The position numbers were made by a program, and so were the translations under genes. 64,000 nucleotides of DNA, taken from Acidimicrobiales bacterium (lineage in GTDB: Bacteria > Actinomycetota > Acidimicrobiia > Acidimicrobiales > SZUA-35). A model generated the notes under the pieces. That model saw only the letters and a list, made by a program, of their open reading frames with translations, did not search any database and was not told the DNA's origin. Below are positions 35,183 to 44,241 of this stretch, in pieces. Within the stretch, counting starts at the first letter, position 1. Each line of letters opens with the position of its first letter. The DNA is taken from positions 124,001 to 188,000 of the forward strand of contig JABDIY010000049.1 in NCBI GenBank assembly GCA_013003535.1, read 5' to 3'.

Positions 35183-35794
35183 ATGAACCCCGGAGAGGAG
35201 ATGGTGGAGGTCGTCGACGAGGACGGCATTGTCATCGACGTCGTCAGCCGGGCGGAGATGAGAGCGGGCGTTCTGCGTCATCGTTCAACCTACGTCGCAG
35301 TTGTGCGACCCGATGATCGTCTGGTGGTTCATCGCAGGGCGGATTGGAAAGACATCAACCCGGGCTACTGGGACATCGCTTTCGGGGGTGTGGCCGGCGT
35401 GGGTGAGAGCTGGCCTATGGCGGCAGAGAGAGAACTAGCCGAAGAGGCCGGCGTGGTCGACGTGCCACTGACAGACCTCGGCCGCGGTGCATACGATGCC
35501 GAGGATGGCCACATCGTTGCGGCACTATTTCTTGCGCGCACCGACAAGCGCATCGTTCCCGAGGACGGCGAGGTGGTCGAGATCGGCGAGGTTCCACTCA
35601 GCGATCTCGACGCATGGGCCCGTTCTCACAACGTGTGCGGTGACAGCATGGCCCTCATAGCGCCATTCCTTCGGCAATTGGCGGCGACTGTCCCTGATGA
35701 GGACGCTCACCGCCAGGGAGACCGGCCTATTCGGCCCAGCAGCAACTCCACCGAATCGCCAAGTCCAGACTGCTCAAAGAACCTCAACCCTTAG
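35183..35794 (+). CDS. NUDIX hydrolase, IDI/YfcD-like
   Basis: The Nudix box is complete: G, then five residues, E, then seven residues, RELAEEAGV (around residues 73-95). The N-terminal EVVDEDGIVIDVVSRAEM and HRSTYVAVV resemble the isopentenyl-diphosphate isomerase-like and YfcD subgroup, which hydrolyse assorted nucleoside or isoprenoid diphosphates; the exact substrate is not predictable. The last 30 residues are low complexity. Its stop overlaps the 3' end of the convergent selenoprotein gene by 4 nt. Confidence 0.87.
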   Translation: MNPGEEMVEVVDEDGIVIDVVSRAEMRAGVLRHRSTYVAVVRPDDRLVVHRRADWKDINPGYWDIAFGGVAGVGESWPMAAERELAEEAGVVDVPLTDLGRGAYDAEDGHIVAALFLARTDKRIVPEDGEVVEIGEVPLSDLDAWARSHNVCGDSMALIAPFLRQLAATVPDEDAHRQGDRPIRPSSNSTESPSPDCSKNLNP

Positions 35795-36399
35795 AGGTTG
35801 GCTACAAGCTCCAGAACCTCGGTCTCGGGGTATCGACCCAGCCAGCCCTTGACCGGGTCCCCGTTTCGGTCCACCAAGATCGCTGTTGGCTGCGCTCTCA
35901 CCTGGTAGTAACTCCAAGACGTGAATGATTCATCCCAAATCATGGTGAAACCTGTTGTTCCGGTGTCCTGTTGGAAGACCTGGGCTTCCGGGAAGCTGTC
36001 CTGCGCGCCCATTCCCACCACTCGGACGATGTTGGCATTCTCACGAGCGAACCGCTCGACGCCAGGGGCTTCGCCCCGGCACGTGGGTCAATGAGGCGCC
36101 CAAAACCACAGAAGCACCGGGAGTTCACCGCCGGATAGCTCGGACCTGAGGTTGAGAGACTCACCGGTTGCGACGCTCAAGACATCGAGATCCGGGAACA
36201 GGTTGATGGTTTCGCCACCACGGCCCACAGAATCTGGTGGATTAGTGATCGCCGTTTCCGCGGGCTGCTCGACACCACAGGCGGTCAAGAGAAGCGACGC
36301 CACCAAAGTAACCGAGACGATCAAGCGACGGCGGGGACGGATTCGCACCGCGGGGAGATCGCCCGCACTCCTAGAAATTCGTCGGACTAGCGCTCTCAC
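35791..36399 (-). CDS. TlpA/thioredoxin-like lipoprotein, probable selenoprotein (UxxC, in-frame TGA at 36088-36090)
   Basis: Read through one in-frame TGA, this frame gives a 202-residue lipoprotein. It has a basic leader and hydrophobic segment ending in lipobox LTAC (near residue 41), then a TlpA-type thioredoxin domain. Around the TGA the protein reads WFWAPH-U-PTCRGEAP, placing Sec104 exactly at the first cysteine of CxxC and Cys107 at the second. Downstream hallmarks are intact: RVVGMGAQD, the cis-proline QPTAILVDRNG, and GWLGRYPETEVLEL. A stem-loop follows the TGA (36061-36080). It should act as a thiol-disulfide oxidoreductase outside the membrane. Sec use is inferred; a Cys-to-stop mutation or sequencing error is the alternative. 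GTG start; divergent from a molybdopterin oxidoreductase. Confidence 0.8.
36061..36080 (-). promoter_or_regulatory. Candidate bacterial SECIS stem-loop
   Basis: On the mRNA, GCCGGGGC pairs with GCCCCUGGC around a GAA loop: 5 bp, a bulged U on the 3' side, then 3 bp. The loop begins with G and starts 16 nt after the UGA, at the near edge of the distance known for bacterial SECIS elements. All of it is also coding sequence. Confidence 0.55.
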
Positions 36400-36530
36400 A
36401 GGACTACCTAACCGGCGCGTCTACGTGGAAATTCCTGCCTTTTCGCCGATCTTTACGGGAGCGGGCTCAAGATAATGGCTGACAGCCCACCGCCTACCCC
36501 CCAGTTGTCACGTCGGCTTCGAGGAGCAAG

Positions 36531-38135
36531 ATGACCACCACCCCTTTCCCAACCAGCACAAATCACCCGGTGCGCCACCCGCCCAGCTGGTGGGCGGGAG
36601 CGATCGCCGGCATGGCCGCTGGAGGGACGGCTCTTGCGGTAGGTGAACTCGCCGGTGCGCTGGCAGCGCCGAAACCCGGCCCGGTGATCGCAGTGAGCAA
36701 TCGGGTGATCGAGCATGCACCGGTCTGGTTTGTGAACTTCGGGAAACAGGTCTTTGGTCTCGCCGACAAGCCGGCACTTATCGCGGGAACACTGATCCTG
36801 TCGATCTTGTTCGCTGCTGGCCTTGGCGTCATCTCACTTCGTAGCCGGGTCGTCGGCGTGGCTGGCATCGCCGCCTTCGGTGTTTTGGGTCTGATCGCCA
36901 TGGGTGTCGATCCGCAAGGGGGATGGGTTTACGCGGCCGCCGTGTCGCTGGCTGCGGTGGTGGCTGGGGTCGTGTCGCTTCTCGCCCTACTTCGTCGGGT
37001 CCCGAGAAACGAGGTGCCCGATCTGGAGAATCCCATTTCTGCCCGCCCGGTTGAACGGCGAACATTTCTCGGCTGGGCGGCGGCTATGGCAGCCGCAATC
37101 GGGGCGGTAGCAGTGGGAGCAAATCAGCTACGAGGCCGCGCCGCCGTCGAGTCCGCTCGCGACGAGGTGGAACTCCCGACCGAGGTTGGCGAAGCGGAGA
37201 TCCAGGCACAGGTATCGGCCGCAGTCGCCAGTGAGGTTGCGAATACTCCCGGAATCGCCGATCTCATTACTCCCAACGATGAATTTTATCTCATCGACAC
37301 AGCCACGCTGGTGCCGCAGGTGGATCCATCGTCATGGGAGCTGACGATCAAGGGAATGGTGGACCGGGAGGTCACCTACACATACGACGACCTCCTCGCC
37401 CGCGCCTCCACAATCGCCCCGGTGACGCTCAGCTGCGTTTCGAATGAAGTGGGCGGTCAGCTGGTGGGAAATGCTGTCTGGCAGGGAGTACCGCTGAGCG
37501 AACTCCTCGATGAGGCCGGCGTCCAGACCGGAGCCACCCAGATTCGCAGTCAGTCGGTCGATGGTTGGGACTGCGGATTCCCTACCGATGCCGCCTTCGA
37601 TGGGAGAACGGCGTTGGTGGCGATTGCAATGAACGGCGAGCCTCTTCCCGTTGACCATGGCTTCCCCGCTCGCCTGGTGGTTTCAGGACTCTATGGGTAC
37701 GTCTCAGCCACGAAATGGCTCAAGGAGATCGAACTCACCACGTGGGAAGCATTCGATGGGTTCTGGATTCCTCGGGGTTGGTCCAAATCGGGGCCGATCA
37801 AGACCCAATCGCGAATTGACACTCCCCGGAATGGCGAAACGATTTCGTCCAGCGGTGCCGCCGTTCCGATCGCCGGGGTGGCATGGGCACCCAATCTGGG
37901 GATCGAGCGGGTCGAGGTTCAGATTGACGATGGCGACTGGTTCGAGGCCACACTCGGTGAATCCTTGGGGGACGACAGTTGGCTGCAGTGGTCCTTGGCT
38001 TGGACGCCCACACCGGGCCAACATCGGATCCGTGTTCGGGCCACCGATGGCACCGGCGAAACCCAAACAAGCGAAGTCGCCCGCCCTGCGCCAAACGGAG
38101 CCTCGGGCTGGCACACCATCACCGTAAAAGCCTGA
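36531..38135 (+). CDS. Membrane-anchored molybdopterin-dependent oxidoreductase (sulfite oxidase family)
   Basis: A 534-residue protein with four or five transmembrane helices in the first 165 residues, then a twin-arginine-like VERRTFLGWAAAMAAAIGA that may form a further Tat-type anchor, then the sulfite oxidase/YedY molybdopterin domain with the molybdenum-ligand cysteine in TLSCVSNEVGG. A C-terminal Mo-co dimerisation domain follows (IDTPRNGETISSSG onward). It probably reduces or oxidises small oxyanions or oxidised amino acids outside the membrane; the substrate is unknown. GGAGCAAG precedes the ATG. Divergent from the selenoprotein lipoprotein, suggesting a common extracytoplasmic redox theme. 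Confidence 0.9.
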   Translation: MTTTPFPTSTNHPVRHPPSWWAGAIAGMAAGGTALAVGELAGALAAPKPGPVIAVSNRVIEHAPVWFVNFGKQVFGLADKPALIAGTLILSILFAAGLGVISLRSRVVGVAGIAAFGVLGLIAMGVDPQGGWVYAAAVSLAAVVAGVVSLLALLRRVPRNEVPDLENPISARPVERRTFLGWAAAMAAAIGAVAVGANQLRGRAAVESARDEVELPTEVGEAEIQAQVSAAVASEVANTPGIADLITPNDEFYLIDTATLVPQVDPSSWELTIKGMVDREVTYTYDDLLARASTIAPVTLSCVSNEVGGQLVGNAVWQGVPLSELLDEAGVQTGATQIRSQSVDGWDCGFPTDAAFDGRTALVAIAMNGEPLPVDHGFPARLVVSGLYGYVSATKWLKEIELTTWEAFDGFWIPRGWSKSGPIKTQSRIDTPRNGETISSSGAAVPIAGVAWAPNLGIERVEVQIDDGDWFEATLGESLGDDSWLQWSLAWTPTPGQHRIRVRATDGTGETQTSEVARPAPNGASGWHTITVKA

Positions 38136-38232
38136 CCACCGGGGCGCAGTTGACTTCGAGTTTCGGTACGCCGGTCCGACAGGGCCAGAGGATAGCGGCG
38201 GCATTTCTGTAGCAATGGCGGACAGGCGCAAT

Positions 38233-38248
38233 CTGAGATTAGTCTCAG
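38233..38248 (+). terminator. Small hairpin between convergent genes
   Basis: CTGAGA-TTAG-TCTCAG followed by CATTTTC lies between the molybdopterin enzyme and the convergent peptidase. The stem is only 6 bp and the T-run is short, so this is a weak terminator candidate; the rest of the 175-bp gap shows nothing recognisable. Confidence 0.35.
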
Positions 38249-38310
38249 CATTTTCACAGGTCAATGAATCAACGGGTGCGTGTCACCAGCTTTCTCCGGT
38301 TGGCTGATTC

Positions 38311-39501
38311 TCAGGGCAAATATGGCACTGGATCGATCGGATTGCCGTTGAGCCGCAGCTCAAAGTGGAGGTGGGGCCCGGTGGACCAACCGGTGCTCCC
38401 CACGTAACCAACTACATCTCCGATCGCTACCGCCTGCCCGGCCGACACTGCGATGGCGGACTGATGGGCGTAGAGGGTGGAGAAGCCGCCCCCGTGATCG
38501 ATGACAACGGCATTCCCATAGCCACCGCGCCATCCGGCCGATAACACCACCCCGCCCTTTGCCGCGTAGATGGGTTCACCAGCCCGACCACCAAGGTCTA
38601 TTCCAGTGTGCATCCGGCGAGTTCCGAAAATCGGGTGCACACGGGTGCCGAATCCGCTGGATAACCGACCGACCAACGGCCAGTTGTAGCCCTGGACCGA
38701 CGGGTCCGACGGCGGCGGTGGGACGGTTGGTCCGGTGGTGCTCGGCGGAGTGTTCGCGATGATGTAGGCGGTGAGTTCCTTGATGTCGTTGTCGCGCTGG
38801 GAGACCTTGGCTTCCCACTCAGCCACTCGAACTTCCAGTTCCCGCTTCAATTCCACCGACGTCGCCCGGTCACCTTCCAATCCCGCCAGACGGTCAGCCA
38901 GAAGTGCTTCTAACTCAATGGTTTCGGCTGCGGCCGCCCGGACTTGGGCTTCGGCAAGCTTGCCCTCTTCTTCGACCAGTCGGATCTGATCGAGCAGTTC
39001 GGCGGGCTCGGCGTTGGCCTCGCGGATGAGGGAGTCCTGACGATACGCATCGCTCAGAGAACCCGAGCTGAAGAAGGACTGCTCCTTGTGAGTTGACCGG
39101 ACGAATCCGGCAACGGCGATCATGGCAATCTCGTCCTTCAAGCGTTCGGTCTCCACAACTGCGTCTGTTTGAATCTTGGCGGCGGCGGCAAGGTCTGCTT
39201 CGACGATGACCAGTTGGTCGTGGAGGCTTGCCACGGCGAGTTCGGTGGCAGCTATCTCGGTGGTCAGGTAACCCAGGAGCTCAGAAAGTTCTCGATCATC
39301 GAGCTTTGCCGCTTCGAGTTCGCCGAGCTCCTTGGCTCGCTCGGCCCGCTCTTTCTCGCGCTCGTTGCGCGCTTCTTCGAGCGAATCCTGTGCCTGGGCC
39401 AACGGAGCGCCCACAACGGTGAAGCTGAGGGAGAGGGCGAGGACGAGTTTTACCGAACGGCGAGCAGCACTTCTTTGCGTGGGCGTGTTGTTTCCTGTCA
39501 C
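38311..39501 (-). CDS. M23 family peptidoglycan endopeptidase with coiled coil (EnvC/NlpD-like)
   Basis: Exported 396-residue protein: signal peptide (ending about VVGAPLAQAQ), a long charged coiled coil over residues 40-250, a Pro/Thr/Ser linker (TVPPPPSDPSV), and a C-terminal LytM domain with the zinc ligands in RMHTGIDLGG and HLHFELR. Such proteins cleave peptidoglycan cross-links or activate amidases during septation. A GTG start at 39501 follows GAGGTTGAG. Its neighbour at 39774 is a divergent membrane-anchored acidic protein. Confidence 0.9.
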   Translation of the reverse strand: MTGNNTPTQRSAARRSVKLVLALSLSFTVVGAPLAQAQDSLEEARNEREKERAERAKELGELEAAKLDDRELSELLGYLTTEIAATELAVASLHDQLVIVEADLAAAAKIQTDAVVETERLKDEIAMIAVAGFVRSTHKEQSFFSSGSLSDAYRQDSLIREANAEPAELLDQIRLVEEEGKLAEAQVRAAAAETIELEALLADRLAGLEGDRATSVELKRELEVRVAEWEAKVSQRDNDIKELTAYIIANTPPSTTGPTVPPPPSDPSVQGYNWPLVGRLSSGFGTRVHPIFGTRRMHTGIDLGGRAGEPIYAAKGGVVLSAGWRGGYGNAVVIDHGGGFSTLYAHQSAIAVSAGQAVAIGDVVGYVGSTGWSTGPHLHFELRLNGNPIDPVPYLP

Positions 39502-39773
39502 CTCAACCTCAACGTGCGCTTGATGTGCTCGAACCTTTCGCAGCCTGGGTAACTTCCCCCGGGAGCAGAATCGCTCAAATGCTAACCCCGTTGTTGAGTT
39601 CTTGCTCGAAACCCACCGGGGGTGGTCTCAGTTTTCGTTCGGTGGTGATGCTTTCGACAGGGCAAATTGCCGCCTATCGTGGAGTACCACCCACCAATCT
39701 GCCACTTCGAGTGGTGCTTTGTTCGCACCTTACCGGTGTCGTCCTGCGGTGTCCCCAATCTAGAGAGGACAAA

Positions 39774-41048
39774 ATGACCAAGTCGATTGTTACAGGCGGA
39801 GTGATGCTGGTAGCCCTCGCGGCGCTTGTCATGGGTTTGACCGATGTCTTGACACTGAGTAGCGCTGGGATTGTTTCATGGGCTGCCGTGGGAGCCGTGG
39901 CAACGATCCTGTTCGGCGCCTTTGGGGGTTTCAAGCCGTTCTTTGCTTCCGGTCTGCCCGACGACGACGAGGGTGGAGGTGGAGGCGGCAGTGGCACTGG
40001 CGGAGACGATGGCGGAGGTGGCTCGCCGCTCCAAGCGCTGGAGGGGCAGAGCCAGTCGATAACCCGCAAACTGGTCACCGTTGGCGGCGAAGACGAGGAT
40101 GGCCGCCCATTGTTCGATGATCGCGCCCCGATTGTAAGTCAACCGTCTGTTGGATCGCCGCCGGTCTTCAATCCGGACGCCCCAACCGCCGTTGGTTCCG
40201 CCCAAGCCAATCACCCATTGTTCGGACAGGCCCTCAGGGAACAGCTGGACAGCGATCGCGTTTCTGGCGAAGACGATGTTGATCACGGCTCGGAGGCCTT
40301 AGAAACCAGCCAGACCGAGACGGCACCGGAAGCAACCGGCCCCCCTCCCCTTGTCAATGAGGCGGCGCCGTGGGTGGCAGCGCGCAATGCCCAGATCGAC
40401 GAAGACGCCAGTTCTGTCCCCACGATCGACGTGGAAGAAAGCCCGTCCTGGGTCACCACCGCCGACGCCGAAGAACTCGATGTCGAAGCCGAGGCCGAGC
40501 GGGTTCATGATGAGAAAGAAATCGGTGAACCAATCGACGAGCCCGAAGAGACCCACGATGATTTGTCAGCCGAGGCTGAAGGGGAATCTGAGAGCGAACC
40601 TCCCATTATCGACGATGCGTCAGACAACCTCGACCAACGCGACACCACCGAGGATCTTGACCTCGAGGACGCCGTCGAAGACATCGACGCCGAGGACTCA
40701 ACCGAAATCGCCGAAGACGACGCTAGTGACTCATCCAGTGACGATCTCGTCATCACCAGCCAAGACGATCAGCTACCCGTGGTCATGAAGTCGCCAGCGA
40801 CTATGGAAATCGAGACGTACTCCTCCACGGAGATTCTGGCCGTCGTCCGAGCCCAGGAGTCGGAACTGGTAGACACACTCATCGGTGAGGGTGTGCTCAC
40901 CACCTCGGGACCGATCACCGACAAGGATGTTCGCACGATGTTGTTCGTCGCCGTCAGTAGCAACGAACTCATCGAAGTACTCACCGAAGCCAGTGGAGAT
41001 TCCCACGAGCTTCAAACCAGTGGTAGGACGGCACTGCCGAAGGGGTGA
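39774..41048 (+). CDS. Membrane-anchored acidic low-complexity protein, unknown
   Basis: The protein has two hydrophobic helices (about residues 5-23 and 32-50), a Gly/Asp-rich linker (residues 62-85), a very acidic disordered region rich in Asp, Glu and Ser (to about residue 345), and a C-terminal folded-looking part of about 75 residues (STEILAVVRAQESELVDTLI). No family is recognised. GAGAGG lies 6 nt upstream of ATG 39774, which rules out the long upstream frame. The 272-bp gap before it contains only a short CCACT/AGTGG hairpin at 39702-39714. Confidence 0.7.
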   Translation: MTKSIVTGGVMLVALAALVMGLTDVLTLSSAGIVSWAAVGAVATILFGAFGGFKPFFASGLPDDDEGGGGGGSGTGGDDGGGGSPLQALEGQSQSITRKLVTVGGEDEDGRPLFDDRAPIVSQPSVGSPPVFNPDAPTAVGSAQANHPLFGQALREQLDSDRVSGEDDVDHGSEALETSQTETAPEATGPPPLVNEAAPWVAARNAQIDEDASSVPTIDVEESPSWVTTADAEELDVEAEAERVHDEKEIGEPIDEPEETHDDLSAEAEGESESEPPIIDDASDNLDQRDTTEDLDLEDAVEDIDAEDSTEIAEDDASDSSSDDLVITSQDDQLPVVMKSPATMEIETYSSTEILAVVRAQESELVDTLIGEGVLTTSGPITDKDVRTMLFVAVSSNELIEVLTEASGDSHELQTSGRTALPKG

Positions 41049-41117
41049 CCGCAACCAAAACCCACTAGTTTCTCCGGGGACGGTTCCGCGACCGTCTACG
41101 CAAAGAAGGAGTTCATT

Positions 41118-42590
41118 GTGGGAATTGTTGTGGCGCTGGACGCAGGAACCACGGGCGTACGCGCCCTGGCGATCAACGAACGATCTGAGGTGCAGGGTCT
41201 CGCCTACACCGAATTCACCCAGCATTTCCCGCAACCGGGTTGGGTTGAACACGACGCCAACGAAATCTGGACCTCGATGCAGAAGGTCATCGCCGAACTC
41301 ATGGAGTCGATCGATGAACCGGTGGTGGCGGTCGGGATCACCGACCAGCGCGAAACGGTGGTGGCTTGGGACCGGCGCACCGGCGAACCCCTACACCGTG
41401 CCATCGTATGGCAGGACCGACGAACCGCCCCTTTCTGCGATGAGCTGAGCGCGGCCGGCCACCTTCCGATGGTTCGCTCTACCACCGGGCTGGTACTCGA
41501 CCCGTATTTCTCCGGGACGAAATACCGATGGCTACTGAACGAAGGCCGGGTAGAGGTCAGCGAACACCTGGCTTTGGGCACGGTGGATTCGTGGCTGCTG
41601 TGGAAGCTGACCGAGGGCGCAGTATTTGCTACCGAGCCTTCCAATGCATCGCGAACCCTGCTGCTGGACATCGCTTCCCTCACATGGTCTGAAGAGATGT
41701 GTGAACTGCTCGGCGTTCCGAAGTCGGCGCTCGCCGAGGTGAAACCCACCAGCGGTCGCTTCGGCGAAACCGCTGCCACCACCGCTCTCGGGGCCGGAAT
41801 TCCGATCAGCGGTGTTGCCGGGGATCAGCAGTCGGCACTTTTCGGGCAGGCCTGCTTCGAGCCCGGAATGACAAAGAATACCTACGGCACCGGCAGCTTC
41901 ATCCTGATGAATGTGGGCCAGAAGATGCCCGAACCAGTAGAAGGTCTACTCAGCACAGTGGCATGGCAATTGGGAGAAGGCGCGTCCCCAACATACGCCT
42001 ATGAGGGCGCGGTGTTCGTCACTGGGTCTGCGATCCAATGGTTGCGTGACGGTCTGGGCATCATCTCTGAAGCAGCCGAGATCGGCCCGCTGGCGGCAAG
42101 TGTGGACAACACCGGGGACGTGTTTCTCGTCCCCGCGTTCACAGGATTGGGTTCTCCGTACTGGGATCCATACGCCCGCGGCACAATCGTTGGAATCACC
42201 AGGGGAACAGGCCGAGCCGAGATCGCTCGGGCCACCGTTGAAGCCATCGCCTACAGCGTTCGTGACGTCGTAGATGCGATGACCGCGGGGTCGGGTCAGC
42301 CTCCGGCAGAACTCCGTGTGGATGGCGGGGCCAGCGTGATGCCTCTTCTTCTCCAGATGCAGGCAGACCAGCTGAACGTGCCAGTGACCCGACCCAAGAA
42401 CATGGAGTGCACGGCACTGGGAGCGGCCTACCTCGCCGGGCTGGCCGAGGGCTACTGGTCAAGCACTGATGAAGTCAAAGACTCCTGGGCTGTGGACGTT
42501 CAGTTCACTCCGGCCGGGGATCGCAGGACAGCTGAGGAGCTCTATTCCCGTTGGGGTCAGGCCGTCGCCAGGTCACGCAGCTGGGTGTGA
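41118..42590 (+). CDS. glpK: Glycerol kinase
   Basis: FGGY-family kinase that converts glycerol to glycerol 3-phosphate. It begins GIVVALDAGTTGVRALA (phosphate 1 loop), keeps the substrate region in GITDQRETVVAWDRRTGEPL and IVWQDRRTA, the second signature in GVAGDQQSALFGQ, and the third in VDGGASVMPLLLQMQADQLN. Length 490 is normal. GTG start with AAGGAG 7 nt upstream. The upstream gap has a 6-bp hairpin (GACGGT/ACCGTC, 41079-41096) of unclear role. A TetR gene follows 36 bp later and may or may not be functionally linked. Confidence 0.93.
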   Translation: MGIVVALDAGTTGVRALAINERSEVQGLAYTEFTQHFPQPGWVEHDANEIWTSMQKVIAELMESIDEPVVAVGITDQRETVVAWDRRTGEPLHRAIVWQDRRTAPFCDELSAAGHLPMVRSTTGLVLDPYFSGTKYRWLLNEGRVEVSEHLALGTVDSWLLWKLTEGAVFATEPSNASRTLLLDIASLTWSEEMCELLGVPKSALAEVKPTSGRFGETAATTALGAGIPISGVAGDQQSALFGQACFEPGMTKNTYGTGSFILMNVGQKMPEPVEGLLSTVAWQLGEGASPTYAYEGAVFVTGSAIQWLRDGLGIISEAAEIGPLAASVDNTGDVFLVPAFTGLGSPYWDPYARGTIVGITRGTGRAEIARATVEAIAYSVRDVVDAMTAGSGQPPAELRVDGGASVMPLLLQMQADQLNVPVTRPKNMECTALGAAYLAGLAEGYWSSTDEVKDSWAVDVQFTPAGDRRTAEELYSRWGQAVARSRSWV

Positions 42591-42626
42591 GCGCCGGGCC
42601 CCACTGGTGCTGTACTCTCAAACGCC

Positions 42627-43268
42627 ATGCCCGTCCGCGACGTAGGAGCAAGAACCGAGTCCCCGCTCACATCACGCGGTCAAGAGCGTCGGGACGAGTT
42701 GGTTCGCTTCGCCACCGCCAAGTTCGCCCAGCAGGGATACCACCCCACGTCGGTGGCCGAGTTGGTAGATGGGATCGGTGTAGGAAAGGGGGTCTTCTAC
42801 TGGTATTTCGCCTCCAAGGAAGATCTACTTCGCGAGATTCTCAACGATGCCCTGCTGGACGTCCGACGCCATCAGCAGGCGGCGATTCGCTCCGAGAGCA
42901 ACCCGATTCGCCGGATCGAGTTGGGGGTGCGAGCGTCTTTGGAGTGGTTGCAGCAGCATGCCGAGGTAATGCGCTTGGTGGATTTCGCGTGGACCGAGGA
43001 CACCTTCGCAGCCGATCTGCGCAAAGGGCGAGCGATCTCGATCGAGGATACAGCTCGTCATCTCCGCGAAGCGATGGATATGGGGATGATCGAGCCGGCC
43101 GATCCCGTGACCCTGGCAATAGCAGTTCGAGGTATTACCGAGGAGGTCGCCAGGGTGAACGCTGACGCCGCGAACCCAACAGTTCCGGTAGAGGACGTAG
43201 TCCGCATGGTCATCTCCGGCATAACCGGCAAGACCGCTATCGACCGTGAAAGAGATCCCGTGCGCTGA
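42627..43268 (+). CDS. TetR family transcriptional regulator
   Basis: A 213-residue one-component regulator with the N-terminal TetR helix-turn-helix: RDELVRFATAKFAQQGYHPT, then VAELVDGIGVGKGVFYWYFA and SKEDLLREIL. The C-terminal ligand domain is variable and the ligand unknown. A TACTCT -10-like box lies 8 nt upstream, so the gene likely has its own promoter despite following glpK. Its last 32 nt overlap the convergent ROK kinase gene, an unusually deep overlap for a real pair, but both frames are well supported. Confidence 0.9.
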   Translation: MPVRDVGARTESPLTSRGQERRDELVRFATAKFAQQGYHPTSVAELVDGIGVGKGVFYWYFASKEDLLREILNDALLDVRRHQQAAIRSESNPIRRIELGVRASLEWLQQHAEVMRLVDFAWTEDTFAADLRKGRAISIEDTARHLREAMDMGMIEPADPVTLAIAVRGITEEVARVNADAANPTVPVEDVVRMVISGITGKTAIDRERDPVR

Positions 43269-44208
43269 TAGCTGCGCCGATCGCTCCCGCCTCAGCCCCC
43301 AACCGGGCGGGCACTATCGGCACCTCCGGCCGGTATGCGGCCCCCATCACCGTTTGGTTCACGAGTTCCTGAACATCGGAGATGAAGTGTCGGTTGATAG
43401 CTGTGAGCCCACCGCCCAACACGATGACCTCCGGATCGAGGAGAGCGATCAGGCTGGCGAGGCCTTCAGCCACCCACCAGGCAAACCGGTCGAGCACCAA
43501 CTGCGCCTCAGCATCACCCTCGGCGATCGCCGCCGACACGTGCTCGCCCCGAATGTGTGCCGCATTACCTCCCGCCAACGCCAGTAAGCGTGCGCCCTTT
43601 CCTTCAGTAACGATCTCCCGTGCGATGTTGGCGAGACCGGCCCCGGAAGCCACCGACTCCCAACACCCAACCTTGCCGCAGGCACACACATGACCGTTGG
43701 CATTGACGAGCATGTGCCCCGGTTCGCCGGCGAAGCCGTTGGCTCCCCGATGAAGGCGGCCACCGATGATGATGCCCCCGGCGATACCGGTCCCCTGGTT
43801 CACGACTACAGCGTGCATCGTCCCCCGTGCCGCACCCAGCCGATGCTCCGCAAGGGCGGCACAAGTTGCATCGTTCTCGCCCACGACCGGCAACCCGAAC
43901 TGTTTGCGAAGTTCGCCCGCCATGTCCAGACCCAATACCCCAGGAACGTTCGGGCCGTAGTGCAGGACGCCTTGGTGATCTACCAGGCCCGGTACACCAA
44001 CGCCGATTCCAACCGGCCGGCCAGCCTCCTCGATGAGTTCCTCAACCACCGCTGCAATAGCGATCGGGAGGTCGCTCGGATCGTATTTAGGTGTAAGCGC
44101 CTTGCGGCGAACTTGGATCTCGCCGGTCCGAGGGTCGGCTACGACGCCCAGGATTTTGGTGCCACCGACGTCGATACCGATGAACCGATTGCGGGGTTCG
44201 ATTGTCAT
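43237..44208 (-). CDS. ROK family glucokinase-like kinase
   Basis: ROK (repressor, ORF, kinase) sugar kinase without the DNA-binding domain. The N-terminal phosphate loop is DVGGTK (residue 12 region), and the zinc/ROK signature [10 protein letters not shown] is complete (CxCGxxGCxE), along with GVGVPGLVD and [14 protein letters not shown], where the catalytic aspartate is. Glucose is the likely substrate by similarity. ATG 44208 leads with GGGGGCT. Divergent from the aminotransferase with a 33-bp gap. Confidence 0.9.
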   Translation of the reverse strand: MTIEPRNRFIGIDVGGTKILGVVADPRTGEIQVRRKALTPKYDPSDLPIAIAAVVEELIEEAGRPVGIGVGVPGLVDHQGVLHYGPNVPGVLGLDMAGELRKQFGLPVVGENDATCAALAEHRLGAARGTMHAVVVNQGTGIAGGIIIGGRLHRGANGFAGEPGHMLVNANGHVCACGKVGCWESVASGAGLANIAREIVTEGKGARLLALAGGNAAHIRGEHVSAAIAEGDAEAQLVLDRFAWWVAEGLASLIALLDPEVIVLGGGLTAINRHFISDVQELVNQTVMGAAYRPEVPIVPARLGAEAGAIGAAISARDLFHGR

Positions 44209-44228
44209 AGCCCCCAGTATTCCCCGTC

Positions 44229-44234
44229 TATATT
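44229..44234 (+). promoter_or_regulatory. -10 box of the alaC-like gene (TATATT)
   Basis: TATATT, 7 nt, ATG 44242. It sits within 33 bp of the divergent ROK start, so both promoters overlap. Confidence 0.5.
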
Positions 44235-44241
44235 CAGTTGG

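Noticed and set aside
36022-36399. Reading the TlpA-like gene as a truncated pseudogene or as two separate genes
   Set aside because: There is no frameshift, only one TGA, and it falls precisely on the first cysteine of the redox motif while all later hallmarks are intact. A pseudogene or sequencing error is still possible, but Sec insertion explains the data better.
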